DNA of 64,000 bases from the NCBI RefSeq assembly GCF_002845985.1, contig NZ_PDFK01000002.1, positions 124,001-188,000 on the forward strand. The letters run 5' to 3'. Positions within the stretch are counted from its first letter, which is position 1, and each line of letters starts with the position of its first letter. The position numbers were made by a program, and so were the translations under genes. The notes under the pieces were generated by a model. That model ran no database searches. It was not told the DNA's origin and saw nothing but the letters and a program-made list of their open reading frames with translations. This document shows positions 20,282-31,371 of the stretch, piece by piece. The stretch comes from Lysinibacillus fusiformis (lineage in GTDB: Bacteria > Bacillota > Bacilli > Bacillales_A > Planococcaceae).

Positions 20282-20414
20282 CTTTTTCCCTCCCTTCTAA
20301 CATGCTTCTCCCTTGTATATACGGTCAATCATGCGAAAAGTTTCACAAATCTTAAAATTTTTTAAGTTTATTTAAGATTCATTTCCTTTGAATGATTGAC
20401 ACTTAGTATGCTAC

Positions 20415-20525
20415 AAAAAAAGCCGAATGAATCAATAAGATATCATTCGGCTTTTTCATATGTACGTAAGCGTGAGCAATGTAAAATACCTGAAATCAAT
20501 CCTCCATGTGATTAATTTCAGGTAT
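20415..20525 (-). terminator. Two hairpins downstream of rpsU
   Basis: A stem at 20417-20430/20443-20456 (GCCGAATGA type, bidirectional, T5) is preceded by an 11-bp palindrome pair at 20486-20496/20515-20525. On the minus strand they lie in series after rpsU. The first may be a processing hairpin, the second the terminator. Confidence 0.8.
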
Positions 20526-20594
20526 AATTTTGTCTGCTCAGTGAATCATACAATTGCGTGTTATGAACGTAGGGATTTTTAATGGGAAATTAAA

Positions 20595-20768
20595 TTACCA
20601 CTTACGTTTACGTGCAGCTTCTGATTTCTTTTTACGTTTTACGCTAGGTTTTTCGTAGAACTCGCGCTTTCTAACTTCTTGAATTGTACCACTTTTTGAT
20701 ACAGTACGTTTGAAGCGGCGAAGAGCATCTTCAAGCGATTCGTTTTTGCGAACGACAGTTTTTGACAT
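20595..20768 (-). CDS. rpsU: 30S ribosomal protein S21
   Basis: S21 is a small basic protein of the 30S platform. The 57-residue product ([20 protein letters not shown] onward, basic tail [12 protein letters not shown]) has the standard length when started at the ATG at 20768. An in-frame codon at 20792 would add eight residues overlapping the GGAGGG ribosome binding site. A good sigma-A promoter lies upstream. In B. subtilis yqeY follows directly. Here yqeY is absent from this spot and found at 41 kb. Confidence 0.97.
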   Translation of the reverse strand: MSKTVVRKNESLEDALRRFKRTVSKSGTIQEVRKREFYEKPSVKRKKKSEAARKRKW

Positions 20769-20839
20769 CTCTCTTTCCCTCCCTCCGAACACACGTCAAT
20801 ACACAATTAGGCAAATTACCTTCTGTTGTGTACTAAAAA

Positions 20840-20868
20840 ATTATATCGTATTGTCTAATAATGGTCAA
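20840..20868 (-). promoter_or_regulatory. Sigma-A promoter of rpsU
   Basis: On the minus strand TTGACC (20863-20868) and TATAAT (20840-20845) are spaced by exactly 17 bp. They match five and six of six consensus positions, about 75 bases upstream of the rpsU start. Confidence 0.85.
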
Positions 20869-21039
20869 TAGAAAGTGTGCGAAATTATCAAGTGAATTTT
20901 TGGTTTTATTTTTGTTAACTTATTCAAATTGTATTTAGCTAGCAATATATCCAATATTTATTCTTCCTTCTAGTAAAACATGATTTATTGACAAACAAAA
21001 AGGCTGTTTCAAGTCCCCCTTGATCCAGCCAGCCACTTT

Positions 21040-21609
21040 TTAGAAAACTTTCTTCTGATCTCTATCATCTTTTAAAATTTCAACAGCCTCTCTAAAACGC
21101 TGGGAATGGACAATTTCCCGTTCACGTAAAAACTTTAAGCTATCATTTAAATCTGTGTCATCTGATAAATCAATAATCCATTGATAGGTGGCACGCGCCT
21201 TTTCCTCAGCAGCTATATCCTCATACAAATCTGCAATAGGATCACCCTTAGCCTGAATATAGGATGCTGTAAATGGTACCCCTGAAGCATTCTGATAAAA
21301 TAAAGCACGATCATGATTTACATAATGGTCGCCTAGACCAGCCTCCTTGAGCATTTCAGGTGTCGCATCTTTTGTTAGCTTATAGATCATCGTGGCAATC
21401 ATTTCTAAATGTGAAAATTCCTCCGTTGCTATATCAGTTAAGAGCCCTACCACTTTGTCTGGTATGGTATAGCGCTGATTCATATAGCGAAGGGCTGCTG
21501 CCAGTTCCCCATCTGCTCCTCCATATTGCTCAATTAAAAACTTAGCAAGCATTGGATTGCATGTACTAACTTTTACCGGATACTGGAGCTTTTTTTCGTA
21601 ATACCACAA
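21040..21609 (-). CDS. cotJC: Spore coat protein CotJC (manganese catalase-like)
   Basis: CotJC is an inner spore-coat protein of the manganese catalase/ferritin-like superfamily. The 189-residue product has the metal-ligand helices with EEFSHLEM (about 69), AAEEKARATY (about 137) and EREIVHSQRF (about 163). The start is TTG at 21609 with AGGAGG 8 bases before. It is last in the cotJA-cotJB-cotJC operon. Sigma-E control in the mother cell is known for the B. subtilis operon. Confidence 0.95.
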   Translation of the reverse strand: MWYYEKKLQYPVKVSTCNPMLAKFLIEQYGGADGELAAALRYMNQRYTIPDKVVGLLTDIATEEFSHLEMIATMIYKLTKDATPEMLKEAGLGDHYVNHDRALFYQNASGVPFTASYIQAKGDPIADLYEDIAAEEKARATYQWIIDLSDDTDLNDSLKFLREREIVHSQRFREAVEILKDDRDQKKVF

Positions 21610-21634
21610 AAATTATTCCTCCTAGTTCTTTTGA

Positions 21635-21898
21635 TTAGACCTGCCATGGCCACGGCGTATCAATCCAATTAAACGGGTAATTCGAATAGCTTCTTCCAAA
21701 ATTCATGAGCGGTCCATATTTCTGTTCGAAATCAACTTTAAGCTTCATGCTTTTCTCTGTATTTTCATTAAATTGCTGGATGGCATCATAATCGTGTGGA
21801 TGGGTGTCTAAATAGAGGTTTAATTCCACAATGACGAAATCAATTGCCTGTATTTCTTCTAATTGCTTATAAAATTCAGGCGGCATCTTTTTAGTCAT
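21635..21898 (-). CDS. cotJB: Spore coat protein CotJB
   Basis: This small coat protein is required with CotJA and CotJC for assembly of the CotJ layer. It has 87 residues with the family features FVIVELNLYLDTHPHD and a Trp/Pro-rich end (NWIDTPWPWQV). Its ATG overlaps the cotJA stop by four bases (ATGA) and follows AGGAGGGGTG, so translation is coupled. Confidence 0.95.
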   Translation of the reverse strand: MTKKMPPEFYKQLEEIQAIDFVIVELNLYLDTHPHDYDAIQQFNENTEKSMKLKVDFEQKYGPLMNFGRSYSNYPFNWIDTPWPWQV

Positions 21899-22119
21899 GC
21901 TTCACCCCTCCTTTTTAGGGGAAATGGATACGGGCTAAATAACTGTGGCCAAAGTGTTCCTGCCATTAGAGCTTCTCGTGGGGTTGGGAATTGTGGTAGT
22001 CCAGGTGGTTGAAAACCCATATATAATTGTGGTGGTGTAGCAAAGTATTTTACTTCGATAGGCTTACAAGGATCAAAAGGGCTAATATACGGTCTCCAAG
22101 CCTTATACTGTGTAAACAT
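21895..22119 (-). CDS. cotJA: Spore coat associated protein CotJA
   Basis: This is a 74-residue, proline- and aromatic-rich coat protein (WRPYISPFDPCKPIEVKYF; PPGLPQF). It is the first gene of the cotJ operon. The ATG follows GAAAGGAGG. The sequence just upstream holds a sigma-E-like promoter, as expected for a mother-cell gene. Confidence 0.94.
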   Translation of the reverse strand: MFTQYKAWRPYISPFDPCKPIEVKYFATPPQLYMGFQPPGLPQFPTPREALMAGTLWPQLFSPYPFPLKRRGEA

Positions 22120-22154
22120 GGCATCCTCCTTTCTGTCTTCACATTCATCAGTGG

Positions 22155-22181
22155 AGTATATGTGCGGAAAAAAATATTATG
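22155..22181 (-). promoter_or_regulatory. Candidate sigma-E promoter of cotJABC
   Basis: On the minus strand CATAAT (22176-22181) and CATATACT (22155-22162) are spaced by 13 bp, close to the sigma-E pattern ATA...CATACAnT, about 35 bases before cotJA. The match is by eye. Confidence 0.55.
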
Positions 22182-22197
22182 TTTATTCAACACAAAG

Positions 22198-22239
22198 AAG
22201 CCATAAGCTCATGCAAATCTGTGCAAGAGCTTATGGCTT
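22198..22239 (-). terminator. Hairpin after deoC
   Basis: A perfect 13-bp stem (22198-22210 with 22227-22239) lies just past the deoC stop. The following T tract on the minus strand is short (CTTCTTTG). Confidence 0.7.
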
Positions 22240-22244
22240 TAAAA

Positions 22245-22916
22245 TTAGTAATTGGAATCAGCAATTAAGCCATTCATAATGGCAACACCAGAGCTTGCTC
22301 CAATACGTGTAGCACCAGCTTCTACCATTTTTTTCATATCCTCTAGGCTACGAACGCCACCTGAAGCTTTTACGCCCAATTCAGGACCTACTGTTTTACG
22401 CATAAGAGCAATATCTTCTGCTGTTGCACCACCAGTTGAAAAACCTGTTGATGTTTTCACATAGTCAGCACCTGCTGCCACAGCTAGCTCACATGCCTTC
22501 ACTTTTTCTTCATCTGTTAATAAACATGCTTCAATAATCACTTTCACAAGTGCGCTGCCTTTAGCCGCTTCTACAACTGCTGCAATATCAGCTTGTACAT
22601 GCTCATAGTTTTTATCTTTTAACGCACCGATATTAATGACCATATCTACTTCTTTTGCACCGTTAGCAATCGCATCTTTTGCTTCAAATGCTTTCACTGC
22701 TGGTGTGTTGGCACCGAGTGGGAAGCCAATAACCGTACAAACTAAAACATCTGACCCTTGCAATAATTCGCTACTACGCTTCACCCATGTTGGATTGACA
22801 CATACTGAAGCAAAGTTAAATTGCTTAGCTTCTGCACATAATTTTTCAATTTGTTCCTTTGTTGCCTCAGCCTTTAATAATGTATGATCAATCATACGCG
22901 CAAAATTTTGTTCCAT
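22245..22916 (-). CDS. deoC: Deoxyribose-phosphate aldolase
   Basis: DeoC cleaves 2-deoxyribose 5-phosphate to glyceraldehyde 3-phosphate and acetaldehyde in deoxynucleoside catabolism. The 223-residue product has the Schiff-base lysine in [12 protein letters not shown] (near 150) and the second lysine in GVKASGGVR (near 180). The start is taken at 22916. The upstream codons from 22934 contain the ribosome binding site GAAGGAG itself, and 223 residues is the usual length. It stands alone here, away from its usual nupC/pdp partners. Confidence 0.96.
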   Translation of the reverse strand: MEQNFARMIDHTLLKAEATKEQIEKLCAEAKQFNFASVCVNPTWVKRSSELLQGSDVLVCTVIGFPLGANTPAVKAFEAKDAIANGAKEVDMVINIGALKDKNYEHVQADIAAVVEAAKGSALVKVIIEACLLTDEEKVKACELAVAAGADYVKTSTGFSTGGATAEDIALMRKTVGPELGVKASGGVRSLEDMKKMVEAGATRIGASSGVAIMNGLIADSNY

Positions 22917-23087
22917 TGTTAAACGCTCCTTCATTAAGCAAGATGTACGTACCTCTTCGAATCATACCATTTTTTCTCGTTGCCGTCTAATTTCTTTCTT
23001 AGCCAATTATTCATTAAATGCTATGTCATTGTTTTTTGAAACTCTACTAAATGAAAATCCGCAGTGAATGGCTTTTCTGACCCTTCC

Positions 23088-23168
23088 TTATGCCAGTCGT
23101 GATAAACGCTCAGTAAGCTTAGAAATGACTGATATATCCTCTTCTATTTCTTCTCTCGTCACATTCAT
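23088..23168 (-). CDS. Possible 26-residue peptide
   Basis: ATG at 23168 opens a short, highly charged amphipathic frame (TREEIEEDISVISKLTERLS) ending at 23088. A TATAAT-like box is about 25 bases upstream on the same strand, but the ribosome binding site is weak (GAGAGAG). No homologue is known to me. It is listed because it is the only plausible gene in the 350-base gap between deoC and mtaB. Confidence 0.25.
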   Translation of the reverse strand: MNVTREEIEEDISVISKLTERLSRLA

Positions 23169-23228
23169 TTCTACTCTCTCAGTTTGATTTTCTTCATTAT
23201 AACAAGAAAAGTGGAATATTCATCCAAT

Positions 23229-23262
23229 AAAAAAGGATTGCCTCAAAAGCAGGCAACCCTTT
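23229..23262 (-). terminator. Terminator of the hrcA-to-mtaB chaperone/modification unit
   Basis: A stem of about 11 bp with one G-U pair (AAAGGGTTGCCT with AGGCAATCCTTT) is followed by TTTTATT on the minus strand, directly after the mtaB stop. Confidence 0.87.
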
Positions 23263-23267
23263 GCATA

Positions 23268-24602
23268 TTAATTAACTGTTTCTAAAACACGTACAAATTG
23301 TCCTTGTGAGTGTGGATAGCCTGCTTGTGTAATTTTTACTTTTACAAGCTGTCCAATCAGACTTTCTGGACCTTCAAATACGATTTTCAAGTAATTATCA
23401 GTATAACCTGTTAGAAGACCTTGCTCTTCACTGCCATCATGCACAAATTCTTCAGGAATCACTTCTAATACTTGATCTTCAAAACGAGATGCATATTCTT
23501 TTGCCAGTTGGTCATTTAAAGAGATCAGACGGTGTACACGCTCATTTTTAATGTCTTCATCAATTTGATCCTCCATGCGGGCAGCTGGTGTACCTGTACG
23601 TGGAGAGAATGGGAAGACGTGTAGTTCAGAGAATTTATGATCACGAATAAAGTTGAACGTTTCCATAAACTCTTCCTCTGTCTCACCTGGGAAACCAACA
23701 ATAACATCAGATGTTACAGCTAAATCTGGTAAAGCTTCATGTAATTTCGTTAAACGTTCCCCGAAAAATTCCATTGTATATTTACGACGCATACGTTTTA
23801 ACACCGTATCAGAACCCGATTGGATTGGAATGTGTAAATGATTAACGACAATCTTCGACTCACGAAGGACTTCGATGACTTCATCAGTCAATTGACTAGC
23901 TTCAATGGACGAAATACGAAGACGCTTTAAGCCTTTTACATTAGCCTCTAAATCACGTAGTAACTGAGCAAGATTATAATCTTTTAAGTCTTGTCCATAG
24001 CCACCCGTATGAATACCCGTTAAAACAATTTCAAGATAGCCAGCCTCAACTAATTGCTGGGCTTGATGTAATACTTCTTGGGGATCACGAGAACGCATTA
24101 AGCCACGTGCCCATGGGATAATACAAAATGTACAGAAGTTGTTACAGCCTTCTTGTATTTTTAAGGAAGCACGTGTACGGTCTGTAAATGCTGGTACATC
24201 TAATTCCTCATAAACGCGATTTTTCATAATATTACGTACGGCATTAATCGGTTGTCGTTCTGAACGATATTGATCGATATAGCCTAATAATTTCGTACGA
24301 TCCTGTGTTCCTACAACAATATCTACGCCAGGAATCGCCATAATTTCAGCTGGGGATGTCTGTGCATAGCATCCCGTTACACAAATAACAGCATCAGGAT
24401 TTTGTCGAACTGCGCGACGAATCACCTGACGAGATTTCTTATCTCCAGTATTGGTAACTGTACATGTATTAATGACATAAACGTCTGCTTGATGATCAAA
24501 CTCTGTACGATCATAGCCATCTTCTTTGAACAGTTGCCAGATTGCTTCTGTTTCGTAATGATTTACTTTACAGCCAAGTGTGTGAAAAGCCACTTTTGAC
24601 AA
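23268..24602 (-). CDS. mtaB: tRNA t6A37 methylthiotransferase MtaB
   Basis: MtaB is a radical-SAM enzyme that adds a methylthio group to t6A37 of ANN-decoding tRNAs. The 444-residue protein has the N-terminal UPF0004 domain with its cluster cysteines (HTLGCKVN, INTCTVTN, CVTGCYAQ). The radical-SAM motif CNNFCTFC is near residue 156, and a C-terminal TRAM domain (about 375-440) follows. The start is TTG at 24602 behind AGAGGTG. It is 15 bp after rsmE, in the order dnaJ-prmA-rsmE-mtaB, as in B. subtilis (yqeT-yqeU-yqeV). Confidence 0.96.
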   Translation of the reverse strand: MSKVAFHTLGCKVNHYETEAIWQLFKEDGYDRTEFDHQADVYVINTCTVTNTGDKKSRQVIRRAVRQNPDAVICVTGCYAQTSPAEIMAIPGVDIVVGTQDRTKLLGYIDQYRSERQPINAVRNIMKNRVYEELDVPAFTDRTRASLKIQEGCNNFCTFCIIPWARGLMRSRDPQEVLHQAQQLVEAGYLEIVLTGIHTGGYGQDLKDYNLAQLLRDLEANVKGLKRLRISSIEASQLTDEVIEVLRESKIVVNHLHIPIQSGSDTVLKRMRRKYTMEFFGERLTKLHEALPDLAVTSDVIVGFPGETEEEFMETFNFIRDHKFSELHVFPFSPRTGTPAARMEDQIDEDIKNERVHRLISLNDQLAKEYASRFEDQVLEVIPEEFVHDGSEEQGLLTGYTDNYLKIVFEGPESLIGQLVKVKITQAGYPHSQGQFVRVLETVN

Positions 24603-24617
24603 GGCTGAACACCTCTT

Positions 24618-25355
24618 TCATTCAAATTCATAGGATATGGCAGACAGTGCATATAATGGCGCTGTTTCTGCTCGTAAAATTCTTGGTCCTAATGACATAG
24701 TTTGAGCGCCTGCATGTAACAGCGCTTCTGACTCTTGACGAGAAATGCCCCCCTCTGGACCAAAGATTATAAGCATTGATTTCGACTTCTTATCATACAC
24801 GTTTTTTAGCTTCTCCGCAAACCTTGTGCGCTTTTCAGCCTTTGCATCCTCTTCATCTGCAATAAAAACGGCATCGAATTGATCTATTTGTTGTAGGAGC
24901 TGTTTAAAGGTAATTGGTTCAAAAACCTCTGGGATATGTGTGCGATGGGCTTGTTCTGCGGCCTCTTTAGCAATTTTTTGTAATCTTTCTTGCTTTTTTG
25001 CCCCTTTTTTCTTGTCCCACTTCACAATGGAACGTTCAGCTTCAAATGGCCGTAACGCAAACATCCCAAGCTCCGTCGCTTTTTGTGTAATTAGCTCTAG
25101 CTTATCGCCCTTTGGCAAGCCACAAGCTACTGTTACATAAATAGGTAGCTCTGGTGAAGGTATTGTTTGACCAGTCGTTTCAATCACGACCTCATCCCCT
25201 TCAAACCCTTCGATTGTACATATATGAGCGGTGTTTTGTGCAACAACAACGATTTTGTCGCCCTGCTTCATCCGCATTACTCGCTCAATATGGCGTGCAT
25301 CTTCTCCGCTAATACGTGCATTTTCTATGGCTGTTTCAATAAAATAACGTTGCAT
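24618..25355 (-). CDS. rsmE: 16S rRNA m3U1498 methyltransferase RsmE
   Basis: This SPOUT-class methyltransferase modifies U1498 in the decoding region of 16S rRNA. The 245-residue protein has an N-terminal PUA-like part (about 1-70). The trefoil-knot motifs LIIFGPEGGIS and LGPRILRAETAPL lie near the end. The ATG at 25355 follows AAAGGA. It lies downstream of prmA, with a terminator-like hairpin between them. Confidence 0.96.
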   Translation of the reverse strand: MQRYFIETAIENARISGEDARHIERVMRMKQGDKIVVVAQNTAHICTIEGFEGDEVVIETTGQTIPSPELPIYVTVACGLPKGDKLELITQKATELGMFALRPFEAERSIVKWDKKKGAKKQERLQKIAKEAAEQAHRTHIPEVFEPITFKQLLQQIDQFDAVFIADEEDAKAEKRTRFAEKLKNVYDKKSKSMLIIFGPEGGISRQESEALLHAGAQTMSLGPRILRAETAPLYALSAISYEFE

Positions 25356-25383
25356 GCTACACAGTCCTTTCTAGCAAGACAGG

Positions 25384-25425
25384 AAAACGCCAAATCACAA
25401 GCACACGGCTTACGATTTGGCGCTT
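25384..25425 (-). terminator. Hairpin between prmA and rsmE
   Basis: A 12-base stem (GCGCCAAATC with GATTTGGCGTTTT) ends in four T on the minus strand. It could partly uncouple rsmE-mtaB from the heat-shock operon upstream. Confidence 0.75.
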
Positions 25426-25436
25426 CTTCAGTCAGG

Positions 25437-26378
25437 TTATAGCGGTCGACGAGCAATAATAGCTACCCAATCTTCCATTAATAATACTTCTTCAATCACA
25501 AAGCCTGAAGCTTCTAGTGCTGCTTTGACATCATCACGTTTTGCCCCGATAATGCCTGAAGTGACATATAATCCACCTGGTTTCACAATTGTAAATGCGT
25601 CGTCAGTGAAGGACATAATGATTTCGGCCAAAATATTAGCCACCACCACGTCTGCTGGTTCTTTGACAGTATCTAATAAGTTACCATGGAATACCTCTAC
25701 CTTATCTTCTACTTTATTCAACGCCACATTTTCTTGTGCCGAACGTACAGCTACCTCGTCTAAATCGAGAGCATGCACACTTTTAGCACCAAGTAATGCT
25801 GCACCAATAGATAATACACCGGATCCTGTACCGATATCGACAACTGTATCCTCTTCTTTAATGACCTTTTCAAGTCCTTGTAAACACATCACCGTCGTTG
25901 GATGTGTACCTGTACCAAAAGCCATACCAGGATCTAATTCAATAATCAGTTCATCTGTTGAAACAGGTGTATAATCCTCCCATGTTGGTACGATTGTAAA
26001 GCGTTCAGAAATTTTGACAGGATGGTAGTATTGCTTCCAGGCAGTTGCCCAATCTTCCTCATTGACTTCAACAATGGAGACAACATTTTCACCGATATCA
26101 ATGTTAAAGTTCGTCAAGTTTGTGATGGCTGCTTTAATTTCTTCGACCGTTTCATTTAAAAAACTAGACTCTGATAAATAAGCTTTGACAATGACGCCAT
26201 CTTTCGGAAAATCATCTTCATTTAGCGCATAAATTTCACCATATTGATCTTCACGTGGCTTCGCAAATTCTGCAGAATCTTCGATGACAACACCACTTGC
26301 ACCTGCTTCATGCAAAATATTCGAAATTGCTTCTACCGCTTCATTTTTTGTATGAATGGATAATTCAGACCACTTCAC
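25437..26378 (-). CDS. prmA: Ribosomal protein L11 methyltransferase PrmA
   Basis: PrmA trimethylates ribosomal protein L11. The 313-residue protein has an N-terminal L11-recognition region and a class I SAM-binding core. The core includes [15 protein letters not shown] (near 180) and [10 protein letters not shown]. The start is GTG at 26378 with GAGGGAG about 12 bases upstream. It is directly downstream of dnaJ, as in Bacillus (yqeT). Confidence 0.96.
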   Translation of the reverse strand: MKWSELSIHTKNEAVEAISNILHEAGASGVVIEDSAEFAKPREDQYGEIYALNEDDFPKDGVIVKAYLSESSFLNETVEEIKAAITNLTNFNIDIGENVVSIVEVNEEDWATAWKQYYHPVKISERFTIVPTWEDYTPVSTDELIIELDPGMAFGTGTHPTTVMCLQGLEKVIKEEDTVVDIGTGSGVLSIGAALLGAKSVHALDLDEVAVRSAQENVALNKVEDKVEVFHGNLLDTVKEPADVVVANILAEIIMSFTDDAFTIVKPGGLYVTSGIIGAKRDDVKAALEASGFVIEEVLLMEDWVAIIARRPL

Positions 26379-26400
26379 GTAGCTCTTCAGCTCCCTCTAA

Positions 26401-27519
26401 TTATTCACCTTGGAATTTTTTCTTAATTTTATCGAATAGTGAACTACCTTGTTCTTCAGGGATATCGCCACTAATTTCAGCAAATTCTCGTAGTAATTGC
26501 TTTTGCTTTTCTGTTAATTTCTCAGGTGTCATGACTTTGACCGTTACATACTGATTCCCCATACCATAGCCATGAACATTTTTAACGCCTTTATCTTTAA
26601 GACGGAATTGGGCACCTGACTGTGTGCCAGCTGGGATACGTAATTTGACTTTACCATGCACTGTAGGCACTTCAATTTCATCTCCAAGTGCGGCTTGAGG
26701 GAATGTCAACTTCAACTCGAAGTAAATATCGTCCCCATCACGTTCAAATTCTTTATGCCCTTGAACACGGAACATAATATATAAATCCCCTGCAGGACCA
26801 CCGTTAATACCTGGTTCACCTTGACCCGATACACGAATTTGTTGTCCATCATCCACACCTGCTGGAATCGTCACTTTAATTTTCTTGCGTTTTTGAACTT
26901 TTCCTTCTCCACGACAAGTTGAACATTTTTCTTTAATGATTTTACCTGTACCATGGCAAGTCGTACATGCACGACGGTTCATCATGCGACCAAACGGTGT
27001 ATCCACTGCTTGGTTGATTTGTCCAGCCCCATTACATGTCGAACATGTTTCTGGCTGTGTGCCTGGCTTCGCTCCTGAGCCATGACATGTTTCACACGTT
27101 TCATCTTTCGGAATTTCTATTTCTGTTTCTTTCCCAAAAATAGCTTCCTCAAATTTAATATTCATGCGATATTGTAGATCATCGCCTTTACGTGGCGCAT
27201 TTGGGTCTTGACGGCGACCACTACCACCGAAGAAAGAGCTGAAAATATCCTCGAAGCCGCCAAAGCCGCCGCCTCCAAAGCCACCACCAAAGCCCGCATT
27301 CGGGTCTTCATGACCAAATTGGTCGTAGCGTGCTTTTTTCTGGTCGTCGCTTAATACTTCATATGCTTCAGCGATTTCTTTGAATTTTTCATCTGCACCC
27401 GGCTCTTTATTAAGATCAGGGTGATATTGTTTTGATAATTTACGGTATGCTTTTTTAATTTCATCTTTAGAAGCTGATTTTGTTAAACCAAGCACCTCGT
27501 AATAATCGCGTTTCTCCAT
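26401..27519 (-). CDS. dnaJ: Chaperone DnaJ
   Basis: DnaJ delivers unfolded clients to DnaK and stimulates its ATPase. The 372-residue protein has the J domain with HPD (residues 1-70) and a glycine/phenylalanine linker. Four zinc motifs follow ([32 protein letters not shown]), then C-terminal substrate-binding beta domains. The ATG at 27519 follows CGGAGTG. A terminator-like hairpin separates it from dnaK, which would lower its expression relative to DnaK. Confidence 0.98.
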   Translation of the reverse strand: MEKRDYYEVLGLTKSASKDEIKKAYRKLSKQYHPDLNKEPGADEKFKEIAEAYEVLSDDQKKARYDQFGHEDPNAGFGGGFGGGGFGGFEDIFSSFFGGSGRRQDPNAPRKGDDLQYRMNIKFEEAIFGKETEIEIPKDETCETCHGSGAKPGTQPETCSTCNGAGQINQAVDTPFGRMMNRRACTTCHGTGKIIKEKCSTCRGEGKVQKRKKIKVTIPAGVDDGQQIRVSGQGEPGINGGPAGDLYIMFRVQGHKEFERDGDDIYFELKLTFPQAALGDEIEVPTVHGKVKLRIPAGTQSGAQFRLKDKGVKNVHGYGMGNQYVTVKVMTPEKLTEKQKQLLREFAEISGDIPEEQGSSLFDKIKKKFQGE

Positions 27520-27692
27520 GATTCACACTCCGCTCTGTTTGCATAAAATCTATTGTAACATGCAGTTGTTAAAACTGCCTTATTTTTTCGATTAATCATC
27601 CCATAAAATTGAGGTTTTCACTTCCTAGCAGCTAACGTATGCAACTATTCCATAAATGGTGTCATTTACGTGAAGCGATCACAACATCATGA

Positions 27693-27727
27693 CAAAAGCC
27701 AAAGCCGCAAGCGGTCTTTGGCTTTTT
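27693..27727 (-). terminator. Hairpin between dnaK and dnaJ
   Basis: An 11-bp stem AAAAGCCAAAG/CTTTGGCTTTT with an inner CCGC/GCGG stem has T runs on both sides. It follows the dnaK stop and probably attenuates transcription into dnaJ. Confidence 0.82.
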
Positions 27728-27746
27728 CACTTAACTGTGTTACTTC

Positions 27747-29600
<1,854 letters not shown>

Positions 29601-29663
29601 CTATTATGTCAACGCAAGGGATGCGTTTTCTAACTAATTTTAATTGACTAAATAGTACAAGGA

Positions 29664-30236
29664 CTATTCGTTCACAGATACCATTGTTGGGCGTAAAACA
29701 CGATCCTTTAAGATATACCCTTTTTGGAGCTCGCGTAAGACAACACCCGTCTCTTTTTCACTATCTTGTTCTTGCATAACAGCTTGGTGAATAGTTGGAT
29801 CAAATTGCTCACCTTCAGCTTTAATGACTTGTAGACCTTCTTTTTCTGTCGCTTCAATTAAAGAGCGGTACACCATTTCAATCCCTTTAATGATGGATGC
29901 AGTTTCTTCAGAAGTTGTCTCTACTTGTAGAGCACGCTCAAAATTATCAAGAACTGGCAATAAGTCAGATAGTAGGTTTTGCGCACGGTACTTCTCAGCA
30001 GCCTCACTGTCTAACTGATGACGACGACGCATATTATCGAAGTCAGCACGTAGACGTAGGTGACGATTTTCCTCGTCATCTAGCTTTGCTTGTAGCTCAG
30101 CCAGCTTCGCCTCATACTGTTCTTCAATAGATAATTCTACTTCTTCTTGAACTTCTGATTGTGTTACTTCCTCTGCTGTCGTTTCAGCTTGTACATCTTC
30201 TTGTACTAAATCTTTGTTTTCCGTTGTTTCCGTCAC
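29664..30236 (-). CDS. grpE: Nucleotide exchange factor GrpE
   Basis: GrpE releases ADP from DnaK. The product is 190 residues with an acidic disordered N-terminus, a long coiled coil (about 40-100) and the C-terminal beta domain ([19 protein letters not shown]). The start is taken as GTG at 30236, because AGGAGG lies 6 bases upstream. The longer frame from 30257 would include that Shine-Dalgarno and overlap the hrcA stop. Confidence 0.96.
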   Translation of the reverse strand: MTETTENKDLVQEDVQAETTAEEVTQSEVQEEVELSIEEQYEAKLAELQAKLDDEENRHLRLRADFDNMRRRHQLDSEAAEKYRAQNLLSDLLPVLDNFERALQVETTSEETASIIKGIEMVYRSLIEATEKEGLQVIKAEGEQFDPTIHQAVMQEQDSEKETGVVLRELQKGYILKDRVLRPTMVSVNE

Positions 30237-30253
30237 TTGAATCCTCCTCATTA

Positions 30254-31282
30254 TCATTCACTACGATTTTTCATAAAGGCTTGTGTTAAATCCAAGCGCA
30301 TTATGTCTAATAAAGCCACGACACGCTTATAATCCATACGTGTTGGGCCAATGATAGCAATGGCTCCCTGTTGGTCATCACCAATGGAATAGGTAGTGGT
30401 AATGACACTGCAATTTTCCATTTCTAATTGTTTATTTTCTGAGCCTATCCGAATATGAATACCTGATTCGTTCGGATGGAAAAGGGACTGCACTTGGCTA
30501 GTCGTCTCCATCAAGTCCAAAATCATGCGAACTTTATTTAAATCATGGAATTCTGGTTGGTTGAACATATTCGTTTTCCCACCATAGAAAATTTTACTTT
30601 CTGAATTATGCATTGTTGCTGTTACGAGCGCGCGAATAAAATCATCCGCTGATCTAATATGTTGCTGTAACACGGCTAGCACTTCAGCTTCAAGGCTTTT
30701 ATGGAGATCTTCTAAGGATACACCAATCAGGCGATCATTTAAGATATTGACCATTTTCTCTAAATCAGAAGCGGTAAAATCTGGCGGTAAGTTGAACATG
30801 CGATTTTCAACATGCCCATTATTCGTTACGATAATTGCTACTGCTGTATCGCTAGAAAGAGGGACAATTGAAAATCGTTTGACACGATGCCTTTGAACAT
30901 CAGGTCCTAAAAGTATGGAAGTATACGATGTCAGCTCCGATAGAATGTTGGCTGACTTTCGGATAATATGCTCTACTTCTACTAGTCGATCATTAAAAAT
31001 TGATTGGATTTGTTGAATGTCCTTCGAATTAATGCCTTGAGGACTCAACAAATGATCTACATAAAATCTGTAACCCTTTTCTGAAGGCACTCGACCAGAG
31101 GAAGTATGTGTTTTCTCTAAGAAGCCTAATTCCTCTAAATCCGCCATTTCATTTCGAATAGTGGCTGGACTAAATGTAATCCCTTGTTTTTTGGAGATTT
31201 GGCGAGAACCTACCGGCTGTGCAGACACAATAAAGTCGTCTACAATGACTTGCAATATCTGTAACTGCCGATTTGTTAGCAT
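30254..31282 (-). CDS. hrcA: Heat-inducible repressor HrcA
   Basis: HrcA binds the CIRCE operator and represses class I heat-shock genes, using GroEL as its folding sensor. The product is 342 residues from the ATG at 31282. This start gives the family N-terminus [10 protein letters not shown] and follows AGAGGTGAT. A longer frame from 31303 would overlap the CIRCE element. A winged HTH (residues 1-75, with [20 protein letters not shown]) precedes the GAF-like dimerisation region. It is first gene of the hrcA-grpE-dnaK-dnaJ unit and is autoregulated. Confidence 0.97.
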   Translation of the reverse strand: MLTNRQLQILQVIVDDFIVSAQPVGSRQISKKQGITFSPATIRNEMADLEELGFLEKTHTSSGRVPSEKGYRFYVDHLLSPQGINSKDIQQIQSIFNDRLVEVEHIIRKSANILSELTSYTSILLGPDVQRHRVKRFSIVPLSSDTAVAIIVTNNGHVENRMFNLPPDFTASDLEKMVNILNDRLIGVSLEDLHKSLEAEVLAVLQQHIRSADDFIRALVTATMHNSESKIFYGGKTNMFNQPEFHDLNKVRMILDLMETTSQVQSLFHPNESGIHIRIGSENKQLEMENCSVITTTYSIGDDQQGAIAIIGPTRMDYKRVVALLDIMRLDLTQAFMKNRSE

Positions 31283-31296
31283 GATTATCACCTCTG

Positions 31297-31323
31297 TTAG
31301 CACTCGACTAAGAGGAGTGCTAA
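31297..31323. promoter_or_regulatory. CIRCE operator
   Basis: TTAGCACTC and GAGTGCTAA are separated by 9 bases, a perfect match to the HrcA operator consensus. It lies 15 bases before the hrcA start. Confidence 0.98.
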
Positions 31324-31333
31324 TACTATTATT

Positions 31334-31362
31334 AAGTTATCAAATCCCACATTTTATGTCAA
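31334..31362 (-). promoter_or_regulatory. Sigma-A promoter of the hrcA operon
   Basis: On the minus strand TTGACA (31357-31362) and TAACTT (31334-31339) are spaced by 17 bp, directly upstream of CIRCE. Repression by HrcA at the start region is the known arrangement. The -35 box is perfect and the -10 weak. Confidence 0.75.
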
Positions 31363-31371
31363 CGATATCGC

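Noticed and set aside
27520..27746. Small gene between dnaJ and dnaK
   Set aside because: Only the terminator-like hairpin stands out. No start with a ribosome binding site gives a plausible peptide.
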